64,000 nucleotides of DNA from Mesodorylaimus sp. YZB2_4. Lineage: Eukaryota; Nematoda; Enoplea; Dorylaimida; Dorylaimidae. Of this stretch, positions 33,794 to 43,800 are shown piece after piece. Every line of letters starts with the position of its first letter. Position 1 is the first letter of the stretch. The stretch covers positions 806,001-870,000 of the forward strand of contig JASANH010000239.1 in NCBI GenBank assembly GCA_030248295.1, read 5' to 3'. Made by a program: the position numbers and the translations under genes. The notes below the pieces were generated by a model. It saw nothing but the letters and a program-made list of their open reading frames with translations. It was not told where the DNA came from and made no database searches.

Positions 33794-36425
33794 TATGATT
33801 TTAATGTCTATATCTTTCGAAGATATTAATAAATATATAAATGCCGATCAACGATGTACATACTTTGAAGAAAAACACGTACAGTAATCATGCTTATATA
33901 TGTACATATCCCTCTGCGATATACAGTAGATAAAACTATGCAGATGAGATTTTTAACAGTTATTGCCCTAGAAGAGAGAAATATAGATACAGATCAGATA
34001 TATATATATCATAAAGATAAAGATACAGCCAGATTTTTGTATCTTCATCCCTCAAGGATATAGATATATTGTTGATATCTATATCCTTCAGGGATATATA
34101 AAGCCATAATATTTGTTACTTTATCTTCGCTCTATACATATGATATATATGATCAATATCTATGCCAAAAATATATACAGTATGACAAATGTAGATATAT
34201 ATTATGGATTTAGATATATACATCTATTTTCTGAAGATACAGATATATAAATCACAGAGATATATCTATACAACCCTCAAGGATATAGATAACCAGTGAA
34301 TAGCTATGCCCTTAAATATATATATATGATGTGAATATCTAGATCCTCAAAGATATATTGTATGTGTAAGTGTTATTTATCAATATATATATATAAATTA
34401 AAGACACGAAGAGATCATCTCTATAATTATTTATATCCCTGCGGGTTATGGACATACCGTACATATTTTCATGTCAAAAGAATATGGATATACTTAAGGT
34501 ACCCATACATCTCAAACAGATACTGTATATATATTTATATATACTGCGGATATCTACATCCCTCGAAGATATACAGTGAATGAAGATATAGATATAGATC
34601 ACATATCTTTATTCCACAAAGGTAAAGATGATGATATTACATGTCGGTAAGTATATATTCCTCAAAGATATGGATATGAATATTCGAATCATATTTTTTA
34701 ATATGATATGATTAGCTGACATTCATTCAAGACATATCGAATGACTTCAAAAATCCCCGCCATTTAATAAAAAGCCTGAAACGTTAGGAGCCTGAATAAA
34801 ACAGGCTCTTTCTCTCCCTTACACGCTTCTGACGATAAGACTCAGCATTGGCTGCAGTTGCGTTCTTCGATCAAACTCTTCGAGCAAGCGCATGGTTTCA
34901 TGACTTACGATCAGATATACTGTATGTAGATATAGATATTAAGATCAACACTATTGTGTTTTTATGCTACAATACTGGCTCTACACTTTAGATGGTTTTC
35001 TGATCGATATCTCCAAAACCAAAAGTTCCATGAATTCCGCGAAGTCCTATCTTAGGGTCCTGAGAAAATCATCTTTCGCATACTCGGGTCGAATATCATC
35101 GAAATCCATCAAACGGTGAAAAACCTTCCTGCAAAGTAGAGTATGACACGTAGTTTTGTAAAACCGCAAGAACTAGCCCGGGCATCGTACAGTTGCTACT
35201 TTATGTTACTAATGACCAGAGTATAGTTCGATGCGATGCTTCTTTTTGGTGACCCAATAATGTGCAAAGTCGCCTAAAAGGTCGCATCGGATCGAACCAT
35301 GCTTCCAGCTTAACAGGGTGGCAAAAAGGGGATGTCGAGTGCGAATTTCTTTTTAAGTTTGTTGCTGAGTCCAAATATACCAGTATTAAAAAAAAGTGGG
35401 TGGTGAAGTAATTGCGCGCATATTTCTCTATAAAAATATTTTTGGCTTAATTATCTCAGTGGTCCGCCCCTGGCCTTTATACTCGCGCAGTGGCGGACAA
35501 CCGACCACTGACACTTGGGTTATGTTGGAGAATTTGAAAAATTGTGGCAAACCCATCTATATCAGGCTCCCCCTTCCCACCATCTAATACAAATAATTAA
35601 ATTTCCTACTAGAAAGCGGGCAGTCATGCACAAAAGGAAGCAGTCTAAGTATAACCTGTTTTCTTCGAGAATATGCACGCCCTCCACGTTATCACAGGTC
35701 GCGTGTACAGTCCCAAAGAAAACAGATAGTAGGATAGCTTCAGCTGATGTGACTGGAGGCCTCTTTTTTTAGCTTGGTTTTTCCAACCAGATTCCGTTTA
35801 TCTCAGCTACAACTACACCGATGAAGATGCAGTCCCGACTCGAGATGAGTGCATAATTGTTCGGCAACTTATTCGGGAAGGACGAAACCTAGTGGATATT
35901 CCACAGCCAAGACCTGTGCCCATTCACCTCCACGTTTATTTTCCGAGAACATATTCCAGAAGGCGAAAATTACTCACCGCAACAGAAACAAAATTGTGCG
36001 GGGTCAGCCGCAAAGAGTTGCATATGTTTCTTATCACCAGTACTTTGGCCAAATTAGTGGTGCCACTGCACGAGCAATGTCTTTATCGCTTTTCTTCTTA
36101 CCCTTCCCGCTTCGAACATCTCGAAGATGATCGTGAAAATGCGGTCGTAGCATTTTGCGTGGCTTTGCTCGATGATTCAATTACGTTCATGAATCCGCTG
36201 GGAAAAGTTGATTGGAGAAATATGGCAATATTGTTCCAATATAATCAGATGGAAATGATGGATTCCGTGCCCGACTGCCCCTGTTGTGTGACCATGATTT
36301 CAGATCCTTCTCAGCAGAAGCAATTGCCGCCGCATTTAGCTTGCTACTGGACTAGGTATCAATTCTGTTTGAGCACGGCAGTCGTTGAGAACACTAATCG
36401 AACGTTTGGAAAGGCTAAGCCTTAG
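19973..36425 (+). CDS. M1 gene 1: secreted triple M1-aminopeptidase-like pseudoenzyme (4 exons)
   Basis: Exons 19973-21473, 25484-27511, 31408-33504 and 35773-36425 join in phase 1 at every junction to give about 2,092 residues. The order is signal peptide, M1 module A, domain III-like linker, module B, linker, module C, final linker. Each module has M1 domain I (GHWxGVVPxxYxLxL, GSVNITF) and domain II. All three zinc sites are lost: HKIAL in A, WLIIP in B, KAIIH with Glu to Gln in C. It should not be a metallo-aminopeptidase but could bind peptides or act as a decoy. The C-terminus has no stalk or hydrophobic tail, so it is probably soluble. Gene 2 is its direct paralogue. The last intron starts with AT. 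Joining of all four exons is inferred from phase and homology; transcripts would settle it. Confidence 0.75.
22700..22800 (-). repeat. tRNA-like head, probable SINE
   Basis: On the minus strand GTGGTGCCGCGGTTCGGG could be a diverged A box, followed about 55 bases on by the B-box match GGGTTCAACCCCC. Long spacing and lack of stems argue against a functional tRNA. It is a different type from the SINE family at 40889. Confidence 0.35.
24586..24657. repeat. 72-nt hairpin, copy 1
   Basis: The left arm CTGTTTTCTTTGGGAATGTG continues to GCACGC. The right arm GCGTGTATATTCCC plus AAAGAAAACAG is its near-perfect complement. The arms are about 25 nt and the loop about 22 nt. A second copy sits at 35656-35725 in the last intron of the same gene. 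Confidence 0.7.
25484..27511 (+). CDS. M1 gene 1 exon 2: domain III-like linker with CxCC + M1 module B (dead)
   Basis: The acceptor TTTTTTCAG precedes GWFSQPGPLYLV, the equivalent of the W-T-x-Q-P-G segment that follows the M1 catalytic domain. About 200 residues of linker end in the cysteine cluster QCTCC and CASLRLP, then domain I of the next module begins (AGHLSGLVPINYQLYL). The GAMEN region is degraded (LMQSPGV), HEXXH is replaced by WLIIP, and the distal Glu is in CLEEI. This is the most decayed module. The exon ends EYFT before GTAAGA, phase 1. Confidence 0.82.
27512..31407. other. Intron 2 of M1 gene 1 (3.9 kb), swollen by transposable elements
   Basis: The equivalent intron of gene 2 is 51 bp. 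This one carries poly-A and poly-T runs (27770-27840), MITE family B (28195-29245) with the adjoining family C block (to about 30146), and an R1 repeat at about 30868-30955. No coding features are seen. Confidence 0.7.
28195..30150. repeat. Composite MITE B + C, copy 2
   Basis: Left end ATTTCTAAAAAAATCCGTTA and GGTTAGCCCAGCC. Family B right end at about 29137-29245. Family C-like sequence continues to GGCAGCTACCGCGCCTGTT at about 30128-30146. The order and spacing follow 2682-4109, showing that the two elements spread as one unit. This copy is longer in its interior. Confidence 0.7.
31408..33504 (+). CDS. M1 gene 1 exon 3: linker with CxCC + M1 module C (dead)
   Basis: The acceptor ATTTTTAG precedes WLTQKPDLYLF. 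The linker ends with DCKCC and CTSLRLTR, then a short Thr/Pro stretch and domain I (RQGHWIGVVPKQYHLSLSYD). The GAMEN site is FDHLG, the zinc box is KAIIHQWIG (first His and Glu lost), and the distal Glu is Gln (CLQQS). The exon reaches GFLK; the coding frame could run nine more codons to a stop at 33522-33524, but homology and phase predict splicing at 33505 through an ATAAGT donor. It is closely similar to exon 3 of gene 2. Confidence 0.8.
33745..34690. repeat. ~1 kb degenerate ATAGATAT microsatellite region
   Basis: A perfect (AT)n tract at about 33757-33792 leads into a long field of interspersed ATATAGATA, GATATATA and CTCAAGGATATAGATA units. The latter recur about every 70-90 bp, suggesting a decayed higher-order tandem repeat. 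Confidence 0.7.
35656..35725. repeat. 70-nt hairpin, copy 2
   Basis: CTGTTTTCTTCGAGAATATG opens the left arm and TCCCAAAGAAAACAG closes the right arm. It has the same design as 24586-24657, with mutations mostly in the left arm. It ends 47 nt before the last exon of M1 gene 1. Confidence 0.65.
35773..36425 (+). CDS. M1 gene 1 exon 4: C-terminal linker domain with CxCC, no anchor
   Basis: The acceptor CTTTTTTTAG precedes AWFFQPDSVYLSY. About 217 residues form the third domain III-like segment: VPIHLHVYF, KLCGVS, VPLHEQCLYRF, FCVALLDDS, then DCPCCVTM and a final FCLS. It aligns throughout with 49107-49900 of gene 2 but stops shortly after the cysteine cluster (NRTFGKAKP), without stalk or hydrophobic tail. 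No M1 module follows. Confidence 0.78.
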
Positions 36426-36929
36426 CCGCACTCGAATCGGAGGCAGAAACCAAGTCGCATTATCTGATCGAACGGCCCACCAATCAGGCCTACAAACTTT
36501 AATTTTCAGTCACTTTATTTGTCATCGCAGTCTTCACTATCGAAATGTCTCAGATGTGATTCGCTTTCTATTAGCCCTGATTCATTTTATGAAGTCGAAA
36601 CTTGTCCGATTTAGTGAACTTGACGCTCTTTAGTCGTTACAAAGCTCATTGTCTGATGATGATTGACTGCTGCACCAAACTTAGGCAGGTTTCCGAAGAT
36701 TTCTGCTAGAAACCCATCGCAATTCTGATCTGTGAAAGTAACTTATTGCTGCTTATTGATGTAATAAATGATTGGGGCATTCGTACAGGAGTTGTGTGTT
36801 CGCTGACTTAAAAATCCCAGAAAGCTGAGCAGTTTATTAATCGGCAGAGAGCACAGCCGAACAAACAAGCATCCCAACTTTCGCTTCGAGAAAGCGCGTT
36901 ACTCAAGATTTCGCTCACCCGCAACGGCT

Positions 36930-37015
36930 ATTGTGTGCTCCACGCCTTTGCGGATGGCCTCGCCCTGTTCGTGTCATTTATGAAAACAAGCAATAGGATT
37001 TCCAGTTTCGATTTC
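36930..37015 (+). mobile_element. Small LINE reverse-transcriptase fragment
   Basis: In one frame the text reads LHAFADGLALFVSFM, close to the RT box of the LINE at 1550 (LQAYADDLALLG), with the second catalytic Asp changed to Gly. Flanking sequence decays quickly. Confidence 0.5.
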
Positions 37016-37179
37016 GATATGACGGCTAGCGGGACTAGCGAGTGGCGTGCACAATCATGTTTCCGCAACTTGATTCTTTAGCTGCAATGCTTGTTTTTAT
37101 TGCTGGTTGCAAAAATAGCTGGTCTGCATGCACGGACCTGGATTGATCTGTCACTTTTAAGTATCGACTTAAAATCCCC

Positions 37180-37600
37180 GTCATTTCACAATTTATTTTC
37201 GCCCTCTCAACATTATTAAAAAAGTTGAGATGACTTAAATTGCATTGACTATTCCACAGAGCTAGGATAAAGCAAAATTTGAATTTCCCGCAAGTGCCAC
37301 TTATGACAGTCTCCAATACGGATGAAAAGTCCCGCACTTAACTTTGTCTGCTAGTGTATTACAAAAGATTTTCCGACACTTTTCCTGATTTATGGCTTTA
37401 ATTGGTTGTCCTTTCAAAAACTGGCAACAATTTGTTGCATTTCCGCTTAAAACAGCTTCTGAGAGCGGGATGCGCGGCTTTGAAGTGAGGAACTTTTCAT
37501 TTTCAGTATGTAAAACTGTCATGAGCGGCTTCAGCGGGAAGTTCAAATAATGCGTTGTTGGAGCTCTGTGAAATGGTGTAAACAAGGCTGATTTCATTTA
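37180..37600. repeat. MITE family D, copy 2
   Basis: The left end carries TTTGAATTTCCCGC (about 37279) and TTATGACAGT. The right end carries CTGTCATGAGCGGCTTCAG and GCGGGAAGTTCAAA. Same arrangement as 12118-12500. Confidence 0.6.
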
Positions 37601-38199
37601 GTGAGGTTGGTTAGGTTTCGGTCGGAACAATGAGCAAGTCACGACAAAAGACGATAGAATGTCCTTCCCCAAGTAAGACCAAGGTGCCCCCCAAAATGTA
37701 ACGTGGTTTACTGACCGAACCTAATATGGACACCGTCACTCAACATGACTGCTTACCCAAATATCGCCATGGATCTGGCCGATAGCACTTTCGCTTTGGA
37801 AATCGAGCATGGCCTAACGAAATGTCCACGATCAGCGAAGACGTTTTATTCGACACGAAAAATACGGCGAGCGACAATACGAGACTACGACTCAATACGA
37901 CTGCCTAAGCATTCCCGAAACAGGCTCCTTATGTGCATTTCTAGTACACACGGGTATCGGGCGAAACTAGTTTCCCAGCCAGGCACAGATGAACCAATCG
38001 TACACACAATAGACATTCCCAGGTCGACCTGCCACTAAGGCGATGTGCAAGATCACACTTACACACTAAACATTGTCGCGACGTGCGCGATTGTGTCGAG
38101 GAGGCGGCGTCTCGCCTACTGCACAATGCCCGAAAAAAAGCACTTTATACTTCTAACGATAAGTGATATGTGATATGGCATCGTTCATGCTGGGTGTGC

Positions 38200-38396
38200 G
38201 TTTTCTCTTTTGACCTGAATGGTCTGTTCATTTTCATGTTCATGTTTTACCACATCACCAAACGCTTATGCGCACTCGAGGGTGAAGGGATACATTTTAC
38301 ACGAAATGATTTACCGGCCCGCGCGTCGAACACTCGCCCGTAACTGCGCACCTGGCGTGAGAGGCAGACGCCTAACCCGCCAGGCCACGAGGCCAG
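38200..38396 (-). repeat. tRNA-derived SINE, copy d
   Basis: On the minus strand: CTCGTGGCCTGGCGGGTTAG (A-box region), a diverged B box GTGTTCGACGCGC, then the tail with CACCCTCGAGTGCGCATAA. It is older than the other copies, judged by B-box changes. Confidence 0.6.
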
Positions 38397-38440
38397 TAAT
38401 CGTCATCTGTTCATCTTGATAAAGCACCAAACTCGAAGCG

Positions 38441-38810
38441 TTGTCGCCTCTCTGCATCTCGCGACAAGTGGTAGCACGAAACGCGGTTGCGACCTATTAT
38501 CTCGATTTGCACTTCGTCAACAGACTCGTGGCTGGAAGACGGCGTGTGATCTGCGAAAGGGCATGGAAGATTCGACAGCGACTCAGCCCCGCTCGGAATC
38601 GCCTGAAAGACGTCATACAATCGATTGAATCGGCCACAGACCTGGAAGCGGCGCTGAAGTGATAAATCGCCGAACTTCCGAACATTAAAACGACTCTGGA
38701 AATTGCTCAAAGCAAGCTACATCCAAACTTTGAGTCGTACAAGTCTCGATACGATGCGTTTGTTGACATCGCCGATAACGAAGAAACTCAAGGTTTAGCG
38801 GTCAATTGCT
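38441..38810 (+). pseudogene. Decayed coding fragment of unknown family
   Basis: One frame reads on through two adjacent stops (TGA TAA at 38660-38665): before them a helical, charged segment (VICERAWKIRQRLSPARNRL), after them IAELPNIKTTLEIAQSKLHP and RYDAFVDIADNEETQ. The composition looks coding, but I do not recognise the family. Confidence 0.35.
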
Positions 38811-39052
38811 GTGGGAACCCCCAAAGCGCGTGATTATCATAGCACGTTTTGACCAAGGATATTAGCAAAAAAAGATTTAATAGCTACACTACTGCAAATA
38901 CTAGAGTCGGCTTAATTAATGCGCAAAGTGTGCTTTGACTACATGAAGCATTTCTTGCGATGTTGCTCGGCAGCATCGGACGCGCTGAGCGTTGGCAGGA
39001 AAACAGTTGCCAAATTTTGTGTAAAGTACGCAAGAACAACCAGATAAGAGTT

Positions 39053-39062
39053 ATATATAAGA
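39053..39062 (+). promoter_or_regulatory. Candidate TATA box of M1 gene 2
   Basis: TATATATAAG lies about 270 bp before the ATG at 39333. The sequence between (39115-39175) is conserved with the flank of gene 1, consistent with a shared 5'UTR. Gene 1 has no equivalent TATA box at this place. Confidence 0.4.
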
Positions 39063-39332
39063 GTTCCTGCTTAAACCTTCTGTGCGTACAATCGGTGACG
39101 ATACTAAAATATCTGGGATATTTGGCCCGCCTACGTTCGAAACGTCGTCATTCGTGGCATCAACGTGTCAAACATCCGCGCGAGCACTCGACTATGAATG
39201 TGCTTGCTCTATGCGGCACTCGCGAATTTTTGTTCGTTTTGGCAGTTTTGCCTTGCATTTGAGTCCATTACGGTTTAAACCAGATTCGAATTTCGAGACA
39301 CTTGTCCAATTCACAAACTAGAGACAGCATTC

Positions 39333-40836
39333 ATGAATGCAAAGCTCCGGGCGGTGATCTCCATTCTAACGATCGCCGCGCCAAAATGGACGGGAGCCAA
39401 CCATGATTGCCAGCCGATCCCTACCTGCACCGACTTCCAGTCGAAACGAGTCTCCAAAAACGACATTCCGACATCAGTTTCATTCACCACCGAGAACACG
39501 ATAGCTGACCAAGGCCACTGGCTAGGCGTCGTCCCTGGGTTCTATGACGTGCGGCTTAGTTTCGAGAACAGGACCAACTATCGAGGCTCGGTCAACATCA
39601 CATTCAAAATGGTCGCGGACACTGACCACATCATGATCAACCAGGCGGCGTCCAGTCCACACATCGACTACCAGTCCATCACCATTCGTCTGGTCTGCGC
39701 TCCGGATGTAAGTCCAGTCACGCCCAGGCCATCCATCGATCGATGCATCCACACGGTCACATTCTTCGAAGGCTTCGACACGTTGATGTTGGAACTGCGT
39801 GGCGTCAGCTTGAAATTGGGCTCGTACTACGTTCTTGCCATCCCAGATTTCCAGGGGCGCTCGTACAGCCAGGCAACTGATGAGGGGGCGTTCGGCATCC
39901 GCGAGGGGGATGAACTGGCTGACTCGTTCTCACTTACAACCGTTTTCCAAATGCGCCACGCCCGCAGCGCCTTCCCCTGCTTCGATCACCCCGCGCTCAA
40001 GGCCCGCTTCCGACTGTGCCTGGAGTATCCTGGCCACATGATGGTCGCCAGCAACACGCCACCCGAGGGCGCTCCTTCGGCGATTCCAGGGGATCGGAAA
40101 GCTGTGTGCTTCGTGACCACGCCCGTAATGTCCACATACCTGTTTACTTTCGCCCTCATGGAGAACTACACTGTCGAGTCTGAGAAAGTGCCAGGACGGG
40201 ATCTGACAATTCAGGTGTTCGCACCGATCAGTAAAATAAACCAGGCTATGTGGATTTTGAACGCGTCGATTCCCGCCATTGAGTACATGGAAAATGCAAC
40301 TAATTTTTCGTATCCTCTGAAACGCCTGGCTTTCGTCATACCTTACAAGGGACGATACTGGGGCATGGAAAACTTTGGTTTGGTCATGTTCGATGGGCAC
40401 AGGGTGGAACGCAAGGACGACGACACGCTCTATCACGAAATTGCCCACCACTGGATCGGAAACGTATTGACTATTGGGCACTGGCGCGAGATTTGCTTGC
40501 AGGAAGGACTCACTTCGTACTATACTTGGAGAATGTCATGGTTCCTTGGTGAGGGTGTGAAAGAGCCAGGACACACAAGCAGGTTTTTAAAAAGTTATGA
40601 GCCAGTTTTTCGAGAATTCGAGACTACAGATGAAATAGTCACACACTGCTTTAGTGGCATGCCAGAATTTTTTTTCGACTTGATCGCCAGATGGGATGGT
40701 TTCGAGACATTGGACCGAATGCTGGCCGAGTTGATCAGAAAGAAGCCTTATGGCAATGCCAACATGGGCGATTGGGACGAGGCGTTAGCCGCTGTCGTGA
40801 CGAGTGGGTCCAGCACTATCAGAGGCTATCTCAGGG
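39333..40836 (+). CDS. M1 gene 2 exon 1: signal peptide + M1 module D (zinc site intact)
   Basis: MNAKLRAVISILTIAA starts a signal peptide. Domain I reads DQGHWLGVVPGFYDVRLSF. The exopeptidase motif is YWGMENFG (MEN at residues 345-347). The zinc motif HEIAH is at residues 368-372 and the distal Glu at 391, exactly 18 residues on. The usual Y-x-K-G is C-F-S-G. The paralogous exon at 19973-21473 differs at the zinc site by GAA to AAA and CAC to CTC. It ends GYLRG at a GTAAGC donor. Confidence 0.88.
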
Positions 40837-43800
40837 GTAAGCAGTTCTTGAATTTCTACCCTTGACTGCGCATTCCTGCCTTCGCTAGTGGGGGTCGTGG
40901 CCTAGCAGGGTAGGGCGTCTGCCTCTCGCGCTGGGTGCGCACTTAGAGGGGAGGGTTCGACTCCCACCTCGGTAAAAAATGATATAAAAAATGTGTGTTT
41001 CTTGGCCCTCGAGTGCACTGTACAGTGAACCACATCATTGGCTTTTTCCAAGTCATAATTTTGAGTCCTACAAACAGAGTTTTGTGTTTTCTGCGTCTCT
41101 TTTGCGGGATTCCGTTCCACGGGATCATGCTTGGCAGTAACTTGATTTAGCGTATGAGCCTTGATTAATTTTGTGTGTCTCCCTCACCTGTAAAATGCAT
41201 GTATTTGCTTGTGTGAGGACTGAAATGACGATAATGGCATTCTGTCTTTCCTTTTTGGCTTAAATGGCAAGGAAAGGACGACAGAATTTCAGTTCGGCTG
41301 AAAAAGTACTGTTATTGCGGGTCGAGAGAGCTGAGGCAAAGCCACAATCTCGAGACGCCGAAAGATCGTCCTAGACAAGCCACTGCTCAAAAAACATGTC
41401 CTGACAGCCGTGACAGCATGGCAGCGCTGTTGGGAAATGAAGACACCAAAAAGTGTCTCTGAAAAAGGGCGAAGTCGTGCCAAACTCAAGACAGCTTTGG
41501 TGGGACACAAATGATTGTGTAATTACTCAAGACAGTCCTAGAATTCAGGACATGCTTTGGACTTGAAACTGTGAAACTGCCACCAGATCCCCACGCAAGA
41601 AGGCGGTAGCTTCAAATGTTTTTCACCAACATTTAGCTAAATTCACTTTCTTTCGCTGTCAGAATACTCTGACCGGGTGCAAGAAATCCTGACCAGACCC
41701 TGACCTTGACCAGGGGTCGGTCAATCAGGGTTTTGACAGAAGACTAGAGTATACATAGATTCACATCGTTACACCAGCGGAAAAAACAGGTCGCCGACTC
41801 TCTTGACCAGCATTCGCATCGATATGAATAAGTAGTGAGCCCCAGTCTCGCTCATCGTGCTTTTGTCAGGCGCCCAAGGCCCAAATAGGTAACGACAGCA
41901 GGCATCAGGCTGCTCGCTGCTGCTGCTAATTGCGCTGCCCAGCACCAAGAGCGAATCCGATGTCGGACCTGGAAGCAGTCTTCTTTGTTTGAATCAGAGT
42001 CTTGGCACACAAAATACACCCGGTTTCGAATAATATCTAAGATAGCTCCAAGTGCGTTCTGCATCCACGCTATCTAATTTGATTCAGTAATGTTCGTCCT
42101 GCTTGCAAGTGCGTCGTACGGGTCTCCTTTTTTGTTTTTGTGATTGGAATCGATTGCTCCTCACGCTTTTTGCTGATTGTTTATCCCTGCTATTGTCAAG
42201 TATTTATATACAGTATATCCAATATGATTAGTGCAAGCTAGACATGACCGCCCGCGCAAACCAACTGCCAAATTCTTGGGTTGCACTTGGCTGTAGACTC
42301 CGATAGAAGCAGCTGTCGATATGGCCTTCACTTTCCTGAATCTTCGTTTCAATATAGCTTTCCTTCGAAGTAGTCTCGTCTGGAGCCATAGTTCTAATCC
42401 GGGTCAAGGAGCTTGTAGTTTTTTAAAAAATCACTAATGTAGGCCACAGGAATGCTGATGCTGGCTCAATGTCAAAGCGAAACGCCAAAACGCAAATGCG
42501 CACATGGGAGGTACAATTGGTATTGCTATTGGTAATAGCAGGGTTTCCATCAGATATTGTGCGCAAATAGCCACGACTTTCAGGTGACCATGACAAAGTT
42601 TTGCGAAAGCAGTTAGGAGGCCCGTCTGACTGCTTTCTAGCTCCCAATAGCGTAGAACGTTACCCGTCGAAGTGGTGTTTCAGCCACAGAGCAGGTCAAG
42701 ACTAGATTACTTGCTTGCTTTCGGCTATCGGTGAAATGGGTCACTGACCACTGCCTTGAGTCATATGGACCCATGTATCAGTAATCTTCACCATTATCGC
42801 GCAGGCGAATAGAAATACCCTTGTTTTCTGGTCTCGGCGTATTCTGTATGGTCTTTCTCGCACAGTTCAATGATAGGTCAGTGGTCTGAAAAGAACTTAA
42901 AAATTAGTTAAAAATTGTGTATTGTCCGGGTAACTTCGGGTGTTTATTCAAGGGGAAGGCTTTCAAGCTCTTTTGGTCGCAAACTGACCAAACCTGCCTT
43001 TATTTATCGTAATTTATACGATCCCAACATAATTATGCTGAATTTGCATGACAAGCCACTAAATCGACAGACTCAAGCGCGGCAGCGCAGTGCTTATTTC
43101 CAGTTCTAACACTACCTTTCTGTGACACAAAACATTTTCAGGTTGGTTCACTCAACCAGGGCCGCTGTATTTGGTCGCATCAACAGAAGATGCTACCAAC
43201 TGCATTGTCATTCATCAAAAACTAATAAAAGATGGCGAGCTCGTGAAACCGCCAGAATGGCGACCAGTGCCCCTGTTCCTGCAGGCATTCAATGGCAACA
43301 GGACACAACTACATTCAATCATAGTCAATCAATTCGATCACAAAATTTGTAATATTTCAAGCGACGCCTTCATCATGGATCCGAATGATTATACCTACAC
43401 GCTGAAATTGTACACCTCACAAAATTATTTACGAATATTTAAATTAAATCAAAACACAACGGAGGAAAAGGAGGCGATTAAAAAAATAATACACAGTTTT
43501 TGTAAATTTCTTTTCGAAGATATATTCCCACTGGCCGAAGAGCCGAACAGTACTAGCGCGGCCGATTGGGAAGAATTCTTGGATTTGGCGCGTCAGATCG
43601 CATTTTCAGAGCGCATTCTCCGCCGCTGCTCTTGCTGCCTGATCATGCACAGCACGCAACGCGACAATGAATGTAAATCTGTTTGGGCACGCCAGATTTG
43701 CAGGAACTCGCGCCTAATATCGATGATTTCGGGCGATGACACAGAAGAATTCTGCGAGCTGATCCCCGTATGCTTGTCTGCCCAGCGTACTGTGATGCCC

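Larger units (their letters stand above)
33505..35772. other. Intron 3 of M1 gene 1, putative AT-AG intron
   Basis: Begins ATAAGT and ends TTTTTTTAG. It contains about 1 kb of AT-rich ATAGATAT-type sequence (33745-34690) and a hairpin at 35656-35725, just before the last exon. No exon-like ORF is visible inside it. Confidence 0.5.
36426..39332. other. Intergenic region between the two M1 genes
   Basis: Holds a small reverse-transcriptase fragment (about 36930-37010), MITE family D (37180-37600), a SINE (38200-38396), a decayed coding fragment (38441-38810) and the promoter region of gene 2. Confidence 0.5.
40837..43141. other. Intron 1 of M1 gene 2 (2.3 kb)
   Basis: Contains SINE copy e (40889-41065) and dispersed repeat E copy 2 (41384-41745). 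From 41746 to 43141 I see nothing that can be supported. Confidence 0.6.

Noticed and set aside
40889..40975. A functional tRNA gene
   Set aside because: Internal promoter boxes are present, but the acceptor ends do not pair and several dispersed copies share a common tail, so it is a SINE.
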